Shown here: piece by piece, positions 25,805-34,307 of the stretch
Layout: the number at the start of each line of letters is the position of its first letter
Numbering within the stretch: position 1 is the stretch's first letter
Assembly (NCBI RefSeq): GCF_002834235.1
Contig: NZ_NNBY01000026.1
Span: 1-64,000 of the forward strand
DNA: 64,000 nt
Source: Ruminococcus bromii
GTDB lineage: Bacteria > Bacillota > Clostridia > Oscillospirales > Acutalibacteraceae
Direction of reading: 5' to 3'
Translations under genes and position numbers: made by a program
The notes under the pieces: model-generated
The model's database searches: none
Told to the model about the DNA's origin: nothing
What the model saw: the letters and a program-made list of their open reading frames with translations, nothing else

Positions 25805-26719
25805 ATGCCGGAAAAAACAGTGCAGAAGGAACCGGGCAAAAAGCCCGCGCCATCCAAAAAGCCGAAGCCGCAGCAGGAAGTAGTCGTTCAGATTCCGCTC
25901 TCCGAGCTGCATCCATTCCCGGATCATCCCTTTCAGGTGCGGGAGGATGCGTCCATGCAGGAAACCGCTGAAAGCGTCAAGGAGTACGGCGTCCTCGTCC
26001 CCGCGCTGGCGCGGCCACGGGAGGACGGCGGTTATGAGCTGATTGCAGGCCACCGCCGCAAACACGCCTGTGAGCTGGTGGGGCTGGCCACCATGCCGGT
26101 CATTGTCCGCGACATTGACCGGGACGCTGCCACCATCATCATGGTGGACAGCAATCTCCAGCGAGAGAACATTCTCCCCTCCGAACGCGCCAAAGCCTAC
26201 AAGATGAAGATGGAGGCCATCAAGCGGCAGGGCGCACGGACGGATCTGACTTCGCCGAAAATTTCGGCGAAGTTCCGCAGCGATGATGAAGTTGGTCAGG
26301 ATGCCGGTGTGAGCGGCGATACCATCCGCAACTACATCGCCCTGACGCAGTTAGTCCCGGAGCTTCAGCAGATGGTGGACGAAAAGAAAATCGCCCTCAG
26401 TCCGGCGTATCAGATCGCGGCGCTAACACCCAAGGAGCAGGGCTTGCTTCTGGAAACCATCGACAGCGAGCAGGCCACCCCCTCACTCTCGCAGGCGCAG
26501 CGGATGAAAAAGCTCAGTCAAAGCGGTGAGCTGAATGAGGACACCATGCTCTCCATTATGACGGAGCAGAAGAAACCGGAGAAAAACGACATCACCCTTT
26601 CCGGTGAAAAGCTCCGCAAATATTTCCCACGTTCCTATACCCCATTTCAGATTGAGAACACCATCTTCAAATTACTGGACGCATGGCAGAAAAAACGCCA
26701 GCGCGATCAGAGCCGATGA
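25805..26719 (+). CDS. ParB/Spo0J-like partition protein
   Basis: A 304-aa ParB-family protein. A Lys/Pro-rich N-terminus leads into the ParB N-domain (VVQIPLSELHPFPDHPFQVR, then the CTP/arginine box ELIAGHRRKHACELVG) and a helix-turn-helix (EVGQDAGVSGDTIRNYIALT). It likely helps maintain or segregate the circular form, or acts as a regulator. ATG 25805 follows AGGAGGAA. A longer upstream frame through the terminator hairpin is discounted. A 25-base palindrome (26249-26273) lies inside the coding sequence and recurs at 62094. The usual parA partner gene is not adjacent. Confidence 0.85.
   Translation: MPEKTVQKEPGKKPAPSKKPKPQQEVVVQIPLSELHPFPDHPFQVREDASMQETAESVKEYGVLVPALARPREDGGYELIAGHRRKHACELVGLATMPVIVRDIDRDAATIIMVDSNLQRENILPSERAKAYKMKMEAIKRQGARTDLTSPKISAKFRSDDEVGQDAGVSGDTIRNYIALTQLVPELQQMVDEKKIALSPAYQIAALTPKEQGLLLETIDSEQATPSLSQAQRMKKLSQSGELNEDTMLSIMTEQKKPEKNDITLSGEKLRKYFPRSYTPFQIENTIFKLLDAWQKKRQRDQSR
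26249..26273. repeat. 25-bp palindrome, copy 1 (inside parB)
   Basis: Arms ACTTCGCCGAAA and TTTCGGCGAAGT around one central A. The same 25 bases occur at 62094-62118. Both copies lie in frame and encode T-S-P-K-I-S-A-K. Confidence 0.9.
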
Positions 26720-26770
26720 GCGGACAAGCAGTTTGTTTGTCCGCTATTTTCATGCCAAAAGGAGGACGCC

Positions 26771-27385
26771 ATGTATATTAACACATTCAAATATGCCCCC
26801 AAAGATGTGAGCTGCCAGCTCTGTACCGAGTATGTGAAAAAGCTGGGCTGTACCGCCCTGCGCTGCCCGTGGCTGGCCGAGCGCATCGAGGCCGGTGTGG
26901 TCGGCTACCGCGAGGCAGTCTTAGAGACATTTCCCCATGAACGCCGCCTGTTCCAGCGCCTGAACCTGCTGATCAAGCACTATCCCGGAAGCCTTTGGAG
27001 CAACGAGCAGCATGAGCGCCGAATGCAGTATCAATGTGCCGTGCAGGGCTACCGCCGCCGCAGGGATACCAACGCCTATTATGCGGCCATGTACCTGCTG
27101 ACCTCTAATGACGACATTTACCGCCGCACGGCAAATTGCTTCTGCAAGGACGGGATTGAGTTCGGCTATGCGGTGTTGAAAAACACCTCGCCGAACAACT
27201 ACGCACTGTTCATGGCAGCGCGCGACCTCTGCGACAAGACGGAGGCTGTCACGATGGCAGACTTGGCGGAGCCGGAGGTGATCGACCCGGAGGCGCTGCG
27301 CCTGATCGTCAATGCCACCCTGATTGCCCGCTATGGGCTTGCCGCCTTTCAGATCAGAGCAAGAGGTGCGGACTATGAACGCTGA
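26771..27385 (+). CDS. conserved ICE protein of unknown function
   Basis: A 204-aa soluble protein with no membrane segment. The N-terminus has a Cys cluster (VSCQLCTEYVKKLGCTALRC) that could bind zinc. The remainder is helical and basic (GYRRRRDTNAYYAAMYLLTS). ATG 26771 follows AAAGGAGGAC. The next gene starts within its last codons. I do not recognise the family. Its fixed position between parB and the replication-initiator-like gene suggests a role in element maintenance. Confidence 0.7.
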   Translation: MYINTFKYAPKDVSCQLCTEYVKKLGCTALRCPWLAERIEAGVVGYREAVLETFPHERRLFQRLNLLIKHYPGSLWSNEQHERRMQYQCAVQGYRRRRDTNAYYAAMYLLTSNDDIYRRTANCFCKDGIEFGYAVLKNTSPNNYALFMAARDLCDKTEAVTMADLAEPEVIDPEALRLIVNATLIARYGLAAFQIRARGADYER

Positions 27386-27638
27386 CGATTTCATCGGCGG
27401 TCACAGCATCCTTGCGCTGGAACGCTTTATGGACGATACCCGCCACATGATTATTTTCGATGTCCTGTCGTGGAAATCCCCTGTGGGCGAAAAGGGCGAA
27501 CGGCTGCGGCTGTTCCTCTCCGATGTGGGATACACCAAGGCGCAGGCATCCGAGAAACGCGGAGAAATCAAAATCCGCAAACACGCCGCCGTCATTGAGG
27601 GGCATATCCTTCCTGACCGGAAAAAGCGGCGTCACTAA
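27375..27638 (+). CDS. small conserved ICE protein, unknown function
   Basis: An 87-aa protein (MNADDFIGGHSILALERFMD at the start, basic end KIRKHAAVIEGHILPDRKKR). ATG 27375 lies inside the end of the previous gene and follows AGAGGTG. It has no membrane helix or known motif. Translational coupling to the upstream gene is likely. Confidence 0.6.
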   Translation: MNADDFIGGHSILALERFMDDTRHMIIFDVLSWKSPVGEKGERLRLFLSDVGYTKAQASEKRGEIKIRKHAAVIEGHILPDRKKRRH

Positions 27639-27657
27639 AGTGATTGGAGGAATTACT

Positions 27658-28161
27658 ATGAGCAGAGTAACTGAACTGGAAAAAGCGCTGACCACGCTGT
27701 TCCGCAAGGGTACGGAGGTCGGCTACACGGAAACGGAGATCGACGAGTTTCTGGAAAACATTGACTATCACGCCCTGCTGCAAGCCGTTTGGAACAAGGC
27801 CGAAACGGTCTATGCCTACCGCGCAGACGGCAAAAATGCGCTGAGCTTGGACTATCGCAGCTCGGAGCTGTTCAAGCAGCGAGCGACGCTTCTCTATGAG
27901 GACGTAGGCGACAGCTATATCGGCTCAGTGTTTGCTGCCCGGTCGATGGAGCTGTGGCTGCTGGAGGATATGGGCTTTGCCGTCGTTGCCAAATTCAGCG
28001 TGAACGCAGGAGAAGGCGAATACGTCACCGAGTACCGCGTCTACAAGGGCAGCGATTGGGCGGACAGCGAAATTTCTCTGGATTTGGAGGACTTGGTGGC
28101 CGAGCTTGCCGCCCTGTGCGATCCCTACTACGAACACGAGCAGCCCATCTATGAGCTGTGA
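27658..28161 (+). CDS. conserved ICE protein, unknown function
   Basis: A 167-aa acidic protein (MSRVTELEKALTTLFRKGTE at the start). The mid part has YIGSVFAARSMELWLLEDMG and the C-terminus is strongly acidic (SEISLDLEDLVAELAALCDP). ATG 27658 follows TTGGAGG. No known domain is recognised. It precedes the PAPS-reductase-like gene. Confidence 0.65.
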   Translation: MSRVTELEKALTTLFRKGTEVGYTETEIDEFLENIDYHALLQAVWNKAETVYAYRADGKNALSLDYRSSELFKQRATLLYEDVGDSYIGSVFAARSMELWLLEDMGFAVVAKFSVNAGEGEYVTEYRVYKGSDWADSEISLDLEDLVAELAALCDPYYEHEQPIYEL

Positions 28162-28195
28162 TGTGGGAAAGGAGTGGAAACGGAGAGGCTTTCCT

Positions 28196-28978
28196 ATGCG
28201 GGAAACCATTCAGAACGCAAACGGCAAGCAGTTTCACGCCGTCAGCCTGTCCGGGGGTAAGGACAGTACCGCCATGCTGCTTTTGATGATCGAACAGGAT
28301 ATGCCCATCGACATGGTGCTGTCGGCAGATACCGGCATGGAGTTTCCTGAGATGTACGAACACCTTGCCAAGCTGGACGAGCATCTTTTCCGGGAGCGCG
28401 GCATCCATATCACCACGCTGCGGCATCCCAAGGGCTTTGAATACCTGATGTTCGATGAACCCAAGCAGAAGCCCCGCAGTCTGGAAAACCGTGCAAGACT
28501 GGGCATCCCGCCCTACGGCAACGGCTGGCCGGGAATCCGCGTCCGCTGGTGTACCGGGCAGCTCAAAACGCACCTCATCACCAAGGAGGTCAACCGGCTC
28601 AAAGGCGAGCTGGGCGCGATCCACTATGTCGGTATCGCCGCCGATGAAGCGTGGCGCTGCAAGGATGAGCGGTATCCCCTCGTGGAATGGGGCATCACGG
28701 AGGCGCAGGCGCTCCAAGCCTGTTACGACCGTGGCTTTGACTTCGGCGGGCTGTATGAGATTTACCACCGCGCGTCCTGCTGGTGCTGTCCGTTCCAGCG
28801 CATCGACGAGCTGCGGAAGCTGCGAAAACACCACCCGGAGCTGTGGGAAAAGCTGATGGAGTTGGATCGCCGTGCGCTGGCGCAGTTCGGCACCGGCCCA
28901 CTGGGACAGTTCAAGCAGAACTGGAGCGTGGAGCGGCTGGATACGCGGTTTGCCGAGGAGGACGGCAAAACAGGTTGA
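28196..28978 (+). CDS. PAPS-reductase/PP-loop family protein
   Basis: A 260-aa protein of the phosphoadenosine phosphosulfate reductase superfamily. The PP-loop is VSLSGGKDSTAMLLLMIEQ (about residues 17-35). VLSADTGMEFPEMYEHL and RWCTGQLKTHLI follow, and the C-terminal part carries a Cys set (ASCWCCPFQRIDELRKLR) that may hold a metal or cluster. Mobile-element members of this family are not sulfur-assimilation enzymes as far as their context shows; DndC of DNA phosphorothioation is a relative. No other dnd genes are here. ATG 28196 follows GGAGAGG. Confidence 0.75.
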   Translation: MRETIQNANGKQFHAVSLSGGKDSTAMLLLMIEQDMPIDMVLSADTGMEFPEMYEHLAKLDEHLFRERGIHITTLRHPKGFEYLMFDEPKQKPRSLENRARLGIPPYGNGWPGIRVRWCTGQLKTHLITKEVNRLKGELGAIHYVGIAADEAWRCKDERYPLVEWGITEAQALQACYDRGFDFGGLYEIYHRASCWCCPFQRIDELRKLRKHHPELWEKLMELDRRALAQFGTGPLGQFKQNWSVERLDTRFAEEDGKTG

Positions 28979-29005
28979 CCGTCCTGCGGAAAGGATTGAA
29001 GCAAT

Positions 29006-29842
29006 ATGGCTGTATTTCGCGTTGAACGGACGCGGGATTACACGGTGATGTGCAACCATCACCTGAAAGACAGCAATCTTTCCCTGAAAGCCAAGGGGCT
29101 GCTCTCCATGATGCTCTCCCTCCCCGACGAGTGGAATTACACCACGCGGGGACTTGCTGCAATCTGCAAGGAGGGCGTGGATGCCATCGGGAAAACGCTC
29201 AAGGAGTTGGAGCTGGCGGGCTACATCATCCGCCGTCAGCTTCGCGGCAAGGACGGGCGCATTTCCGACACGGAGTACACCATCTTTGAAAAGCCCCGAA
29301 AGCCCTCTCCACCGGATACGACTTTACCAGATACGGAAAACCCGTATCTGGATAACCCGGATACGGAGGCACCGGATACGGATAATCCCGCGCAATTAAA
29401 TACTAAGAAATCTAATACTCAAAAATCAAATACTGATCTATCAAGCACTCATTCATTCTTTCTGCCTGCGGCGGACGGAATGACGGACGGATTTGAGAAA
29501 AAAGCGGAGATCAGAGAGCAAATCGAATACGACATTCTCTGTCAGCAGTATGACCGGATGCAGCTTGATGAGCTGGTAGAGATTATGCTGGAGGTTGCTA
29601 TGAACCGCAGCCCCACGGTCAAGATTGGGCGGGATGCGGAGTATCCCACCGGCTTCGTGCAACAGCGCTTTGAAAAGATCACCTCCATGCACATCGAAAA
29701 GGTCATGGACGGTATCCGCGAGAACACCACTCGCGTTTGGAATACGAAAGCCTATCTTATGGCGGCGCTGTTCAATTCCGTTTCCACCATCGACAACCAC
29801 TATGCCATGCTGGTCAATCACGATTTTCACGGCGGCCCCTAA
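29006..29842 (+). CDS. replication-initiator-like / HTH protein (DUF6017 type)
   Basis: A 278-aa protein with an N-terminal winged-helix domain (LSLKAKGLLSMMLSLPDEWN, then GLAAICKEGVDAIGKTLKEL and GYIIRRQL), as in plasmid RepA-N-like initiators. A low-complexity linker follows with repeated PDT-x2-PDTE units (residues 95-150), and then a C-terminal helical domain (IEYDILCQQYDRMQLDELVE). It could initiate replication of the excised circle. ATG 29006 follows GGAAAGGATTG. Confidence 0.7.
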   Translation: MAVFRVERTRDYTVMCNHHLKDSNLSLKAKGLLSMMLSLPDEWNYTTRGLAAICKEGVDAIGKTLKELELAGYIIRRQLRGKDGRISDTEYTIFEKPRKPSPPDTTLPDTENPYLDNPDTEAPDTDNPAQLNTKKSNTQKSNTDLSSTHSFFLPAADGMTDGFEKKAEIREQIEYDILCQQYDRMQLDELVEIMLEVAMNRSPTVKIGRDAEYPTGFVQQRFEKITSMHIEKVMDGIRENTTRVWNTKAYLMAALFNSVSTIDNHYAMLVNHDFHGGP

Positions 29843-29890
29843 AGGCCGCTATTTTTCATGCCCGATTTTGGGAGAAAGGATTTGATACCG

Positions 29891-30238
29891 ATGAAACGCC
29901 CCCTTGCCTACATCACCGCTCCGTGGAGCGAGAACGAGTTTGAGAACACCGAAAATGCCGCCAAGTATTGCAGGGCGGTCTATGACGCGGGCTTTTCGCC
30001 CGTCTGCCCCACGCTGTTTCTGCCGCTGTTCCTACGCGATGAGATTCCGCAGGAGCACAAGGACTGCATCGACATGGCGCGGGAGTATCTGCGCCGCGCT
30101 CGTGTGCTGGTGGTTTGCGGCAGCACCGTGGATGAAAGTGTGAAAAACGACATCGCCGTGGCCGAGCGCCTGCGGATCACCGCCACCACGCTGGACGGCA
30201 TCCTGACCGTCAAGGGACAGGGGCGCAGAAATGAATGA
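29891..30238 (+). CDS. DUF4406-like nucleoside-deoxyribosyltransferase-fold protein
   Basis: A 115-aa protein beginning MKRPLAYITAPWSENEFENT. It has CPTLFLPLFLRDEIPQEHKD and the C-terminal VLVVCGSTVDESVKNDIAVA segment typical of the DUF4406 and nucleoside 2-deoxyribosyltransferase fold. Biochemical activity is not established. ATG 29891 is preceded by GAGAAAGGA. It is common in conjugative elements and phages. Confidence 0.65.
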   Translation: MKRPLAYITAPWSENEFENTENAAKYCRAVYDAGFSPVCPTLFLPLFLRDEIPQEHKDCIDMAREYLRRARVLVVCGSTVDESVKNDIAVAERLRITATTLDGILTVKGQGRRNE

Positions 30239-30320
30239 GCATCTTCTGCACCGGCTGGTGGTACCGCCTTAGTGTCCCGGCGTTCTCCCTGCAAATCGGA
30301 GGAAAGGAGCGTGATAAGTC

Positions 30321-30797
30321 ATGCAGGAAGAAGTTGAACAGAGAATCGTATCCCTGATGATCTCCTGCGGAAAGCTGGGCGAACAGGAATTTCGCAAAGC
30401 CATTGCCAAGCTGCTGGAGCAGCTGAAAAACGACCGCCAGAAGCATCAGTACAGCAAGGCCAATCCCCACGGAAAAATGACCGTCAAGCAGCTTGCCGCC
30501 AAGGATAAGGGATTGCAGAGCATTGAAGTCACCGATCAGAATATCGGCTCATTCAACCGGATTGCCCGGAAGTATGGCATTGACTTCGCTCCATTCAAGG
30601 TCAAGGGCGAAAAGCGATACATGGTGTTCTTCAAAGCGCCGGACGCCGACGCAATGACCGCCGCGTTCAAGGAATATACCACCAAGCAGGTCAGAAAGGC
30701 GGAACGCCCCTCGGTACTGGAAAAGCTGCAACACTTCAAGTCGCTCATTCAGGCGGCTGTGGTGGACAGGACAAAGCGGAAGGAGCTGGAACGATGA
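30321..30797 (+). CDS. PcfB-family conjugation accessory protein
   Basis: A 158-aa protein matching the PcfB/DUF3801 family: VEQRIVSLMISCGKLGEQEF, then HGKMTVKQLAAKDKGLQSIE and YGIDFAPFKVKGEKRYMVFF. PcfB works with the coupling protein to bring the relaxosome to the transfer channel. Its stop overlaps the start of the coupling-protein gene (ATGA). ATG 30321 follows GGAAAGGAG. Confidence 0.82.
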   Translation: MQEEVEQRIVSLMISCGKLGEQEFRKAIAKLLEQLKNDRQKHQYSKANPHGKMTVKQLAAKDKGLQSIEVTDQNIGSFNRIARKYGIDFAPFKVKGEKRYMVFFKAPDADAMTAAFKEYTTKQVRKAERPSVLEKLQHFKSLIQAAVVDRTKRKELER

Positions 30798-32581
30798 AGC
30801 AAGTCAACGTCAAAAAGCTCATCCTTCCCAACATCCCGTATGTGTTCATCGCGCTGCTGGCCACCAAGGTCAGCGAGGCGGTGCGGCTGGCTCCCGGTTC
30901 GGACGCTTCCGCGAAGCTGCTGAACATTATGACCGGCCTGAACACGGCGTTTCACTCCCTTGTCCCCAGCTTTCATCCCATTGACCTGTGCGTGGGCGTT
31001 GCCGCCGCCATCGCTATTCGGCTGGCGGTCTATATCAAGGGCAAAAATGCCAAGAAATTCCGCAAAAATCTGGAGTACGGCAGCGCCCGTTGGGGAACCG
31101 CCGAGGACATCAAGCCCTACGTCGCTCCCGCGTTTGAGAACAACATCATTCTCACGCAGACGGAGCGTCTGACGATGAATAGTCGCCCCAAAGACCCGAA
31201 AACGGCGCGGAACAAAAATGTCCTGATCGTCGGCGGCAGCGGTTCGGGCAAGACCCGCTTTTGGTTGAAGCCCAATCTGCTCCAATGCACCTCAAAAACC
31301 TATCCCACCAGCTTCGTCGTCACCGATCCCAAAGGGGACATCGTGGTTTCCTGCGGCCATGCGCTGCAAAAGAACGGGTATCAGATCAAGATTCTCAATT
31401 CCCTGAACTTCAAGAAGTCCATGCACTACAACCCGTTCGCCTACATCCACTCGGAAAAGGACATTTTGAAGCTGGTCACGACGCTGATCGCCAACACCAA
31501 GGGCGAGGGCAAAGCCGGTGACGATTTCTGGGTGAAAGCGGAAACGCTGCTCTACACCGCCCTCATCGGCTACATCCACTATGAAGCGCCGATGGAGGAA
31601 CAGAACTTCTCCACGCTCATTGAATTTATCAATGCGATGGAGGTGCGCGAGGACGATGAGGACTTCAAAAATCCGGTGGATTTGATGTTCGAGGAACTGA
31701 AAAAGCGCAAGCCAGACCACTTCGCCGTCCGCCAATATGCCAAATTCAAGCTAAGTGCCGGCAAGACCGCGAAAAGCATACTTATTTCCTGCGGCGCACG
31801 GCTTGCGCCCTTTGACATTCAGGAGCTTCGGGAATTGACGGCCTATGACGAGCTGCAACTGGACACGCTGGGCGACCGGAAAACCGCCCTGTTCATCATT
31901 ATGTCCGACACGGATGATACCTTTAACTTTCTCATTTCCATGTGCTATACCCAGCTTTTCAATCTGCTTTGCGAAAAGGCAGATGATGTGTACGGCGGAC
32001 GCTTGCCGGTTCATGTCCGCTGCCTCATTGACGAGGCAGCAAATATCGGGCAGATACCGAGGCTTGAAAAGCTGGTAGCGACGATCCGTTCCAGAGAAAT
32101 CTCCTGCTGCCTTGTCTTGCAGGCACAGAGCCAGCTCAAAGTCCTGTATAAAGACAGCGCGGATACGATCATCGGCAACATGGACTGTTCCATCTTTTTG
32201 GGTGGAAAGGAACCCGGTACGCTGAAAGAGCTGGCGGCGGCGCTGGGCAAGGAAACCATCGACAGCTATAACACCGGCGAGAGCCGTGGCCGCGAGGTTT
32301 CCCATTCGCTGAACTATCAGAAATTGGGCAAGGAGCTGATGAGCGTGGATGAGCTTGCCGTGCTGGATGGCGGCAAGTGCATCTTGCAGCTTCGCGGCGT
32401 CCGCCCGTTTCTGTCCAACAAATATGATCTCACCAAGCATCCCCTCTACCGCTACACAGCGGATTATGACAAGAAATACGCCTTTGACATAGAGCGTTTT
32501 CTGTCCCATCGCCTCAAGCTCAAGCCGGATGATGCAGTTGAGGTGTATCAGGCAGACCTTTCCGGTGAACCTGTCGCCTAA
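30794..32581 (+). CDS. virD4: VirD4/TraG-type coupling protein
   Basis: A 595-aa type IV coupling ATPase that links DNA processing to the mating channel at the membrane. Two N-terminal hydrophobic segments precede Walker A LIVGGSGSGKTRFWLKPNLL (near residue 146). VVTDPKGDIVVSCGH follows, and then Walker B in CLIDEAANIGQIPRLEKLVA and LVLQAQSQLKVLYKD. Length and motif order match the family. A short hairpin spans its stop codon (CTGTCGCC/GGCGACAG), followed by CCTGTTTTG. Confidence 0.92.
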   Translation: MKQVNVKKLILPNIPYVFIALLATKVSEAVRLAPGSDASAKLLNIMTGLNTAFHSLVPSFHPIDLCVGVAAAIAIRLAVYIKGKNAKKFRKNLEYGSARWGTAEDIKPYVAPAFENNIILTQTERLTMNSRPKDPKTARNKNVLIVGGSGSGKTRFWLKPNLLQCTSKTYPTSFVVTDPKGDIVVSCGHALQKNGYQIKILNSLNFKKSMHYNPFAYIHSEKDILKLVTTLIANTKGEGKAGDDFWVKAETLLYTALIGYIHYEAPMEEQNFSTLIEFINAMEVREDDEDFKNPVDLMFEELKKRKPDHFAVRQYAKFKLSAGKTAKSILISCGARLAPFDIQELRELTAYDELQLDTLGDRKTALFIIMSDTDDTFNFLISMCYTQLFNLLCEKADDVYGGRLPVHVRCLIDEAANIGQIPRLEKLVATIRSREISCCLVLQAQSQLKVLYKDSADTIIGNMDCSIFLGGKEPGTLKELAAALGKETIDSYNTGESRGREVSHSLNYQKLGKELMSVDELAVLDGGKCILQLRGVRPFLSNKYDLTKHPLYRYTADYDKKYAFDIERFLSHRLKLKPDDAVEVYQADLSGEPVA

Positions 32582-32631
32582 CGGCGACAGCCTGTTTTGA
32601 CAACGACTCGATGAAACTTCGTGGAAGAAAT

Positions 32632-32670
32632 GTACCCTCCAAAATCTAAAAACATATTTTTCGGAGGTAC
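32632..32670 (+). promoter_or_regulatory. hairpin covering the maff2 ribosome site
   Basis: GTACCCTCCAAAA (32632-32644) can pair with TTTTCGGAGGTAC (about 32658-32670), burying the GGAGG ribosome site of the next gene. It may limit translation of the pilin-like protein. Confidence 0.4.
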
Positions 32671-32675
32671 TATTT

Positions 32676-32891
32676 ATGGCTTTCTTTAATTCTGCTGTTG
32701 GTGTTCTTCAGACCCTCGTTGTGGCACTGGGCGCTGGCCTCGGCATCTGGGGCGCGATCAATCTGCTGGAGGGCTATGGCAACGACAACCCCGGTGCCAA
32801 ATCTCAGGGCATGAAGCAGCTCATGGCTGGTGGCGGTGTCGCGTTGATCGGCATTACCCTCGTGCCGCTGCTGTCCGGGCTGTTCGGCTAA
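32676..32891 (+). CDS. Maff2-family small membrane protein (VirB2-like)
   Basis: A 71-aa protein with two hydrophobic helices (AVGVLQTLVVALGAGLGIWG and MAGGGVALIGITLVPLLSGL) split by a short polar loop (GYGNDNPGAKSQG). It has the size and topology of a VirB2/TrbC pilin subunit and belongs to the Maff2 family found in clostridial conjugative elements. It lies directly before the VirB6-like gene. Confidence 0.8.
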   Translation: MAFFNSAVGVLQTLVVALGAGLGIWGAINLLEGYGNDNPGAKSQGMKQLMAGGGVALIGITLVPLLSGLFG

Positions 32892-32971
32892 TCAGGCAGC
32901 TCGTTTGCTTCCCATAAATCCACGGAGGGTGCCGCTTTCGGGCGGCATCCTCCCGAAAGGAGGGCAACCCT

Positions 32972-33841
32972 ATGGATTTCTTATGGGATAAGATCACGGA
33001 ATGGCTGAAAGAAATGCTCATCGGCGGTATCGTGAGCAATCTGTCCGGGATGTTCGATGCAACCAATCAAAAGGTTGCCGAGATCTCCGGTCAGGTGGGC
33101 TTATCGCCGCAGGCATGGAACGGCAGCATTTTCAGCATGATACAAAACCTGTCGGAAACCGTGATCGTCCCCATCGCAGGCGCAATTCTCGCCTTTGTGA
33201 TGACGCTGGAGCTGATCCAGCTCATTACCGACAAAAATAACCTCAATGACATGGACACATGGATATTCTTCAAGTGGGCGTTCAAGTCCGCTGCCGCTGT
33301 CCTGATCGTAACAAACACATGGACGATTGTGATGGGCGTGTTCGATGCCGCCCAAAGCGTCGTTGCCAGCGCCTCCGGGCTGATTATCGGCGACACCAGC
33401 ATCAACATTTCAAGCGTCATGGTGGGCATTGAGGATCGGCTGATGGAAATGGAGCTGGGGCCACTGTTCGGCCTGTGGTTCCAATCGCTGTTCGTGGGCA
33501 TTACCATGTGGGCGCTGACCATCTGCATTTTCATTATCACATTCGGAAGAATGATTGAAATATATCTCGTCACCTCTGTTGCCCCCATCCCAATGGCGAC
33601 CATGATGGGCAAGGAGTGGGGCGGCATGGGGCAGAATTACATCCGTTCCCTGCTGGCGCTGGGCTTCCAAGCGTTCTTGATTATCGTCTGCGTTGCCATC
33701 TACGCCGTTCTGGTGCAGAACATCGCGCTTGTGGATGACATCATCTACGCCATCTGGACTTGCATGGGCTACACGGTGCTGCTGTGCTTCTGCCTGTTCA
33801 AAACGAGCAGCCTTGCCAAGTCCGTATTCAATGCACATTAA
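32972..33841 (+). CDS. VirB6/TrbL-like conjugal transfer membrane protein
   Basis: A 289-aa polytopic inner-membrane protein with about six helices, including IVPIAGAILAFVMTLELIQL, MWALTICIFIITFGRMIEIY and AFLIIVCVAIYAVLVQNIAL. Position between Maff2 and PrgI, length and topology fit the VirB6/TrbL channel component of a type IV secretion system. ATG 32972 follows GAAAGGAGGG. Confidence 0.78.
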   Translation: MDFLWDKITEWLKEMLIGGIVSNLSGMFDATNQKVAEISGQVGLSPQAWNGSIFSMIQNLSETVIVPIAGAILAFVMTLELIQLITDKNNLNDMDTWIFFKWAFKSAAAVLIVTNTWTIVMGVFDAAQSVVASASGLIIGDTSINISSVMVGIEDRLMEMELGPLFGLWFQSLFVGITMWALTICIFIITFGRMIEIYLVTSVAPIPMATMMGKEWGGMGQNYIRSLLALGFQAFLIIVCVAIYAVLVQNIALVDDIIYAIWTCMGYTVLLCFCLFKTSSLAKSVFNAH

Positions 33842-33854
33842 CGGGGGTGATACC

Positions 33855-34295
33855 ATGCTGACACTCACGCCCGTCGCGCTTGCAACAGCGAACGCATTTG
33901 TCAATGCGCATCACCGGCACCATAAGGCAACTGCTGGGCATAAATTTTCCATCGGCTGTGCCAAGGATGGAGAGCTTGTCGGTGTTGCAATCGTAGGCCG
34001 TCCTGTGAGCCGGTATCTGGATGATGGCTGGACATTGGAGGTCAATCGCCTTTGCACCACCGGTGAGAAGAACGCTTGCAGTATTCTCTATGCCGCATCT
34101 GCGCGGGCGGCAAGGGCAATGGGATACCGCAAGATCATCACCTATACGCTGGATAGCGAGAGCGGCAGCAGTCTCCGCGCCGCTGGCTGGAGCTGCGCAG
34201 GTTTGGCAGGCGGCAAATGCTGGACAGGCAGCCGCAAGCCCACCTCTGCCTTGTACCCAGCGCAGATGAAACTTCGATATGAAAAGCTCTTGTAA
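33855..34295 (+). CDS. XF1762-family (GNAT-like) protein
   Basis: A 146-aa protein (MLTLTPVALATANAFVNAHH, then EVNRLCTTGEKNACSILYAA and GYRKIITYTLDSESGSSLRA). The pattern resembles a compact acetyltransferase fold and the XF1762 family, frequent in phages and conjugative elements. Catalysis has not been shown to my knowledge. ATG 33855 follows GGGGGTG. Its place in the middle of the transfer operon is notable, as it is not a channel component. Confidence 0.7.
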   Translation: MLTLTPVALATANAFVNAHHRHHKATAGHKFSIGCAKDGELVGVAIVGRPVSRYLDDGWTLEVNRLCTTGEKNACSILYAASARAARAMGYRKIITYTLDSESGSSLRAAGWSCAGLAGGKCWTGSRKPTSALYPAQMKLRYEKLL

Positions 34296-34307
34296 AGGGG
34301 GATTTCT

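Noticed and set aside
28025..29062. 345-codon minus-strand ORF and many similar long antisense frames through 26-52 kb and 60-63 kb
   Set aside because: High GC with biased third positions keeps antisense frames open. The plus strand encodes recognised conjugation proteins with ribosome sites.
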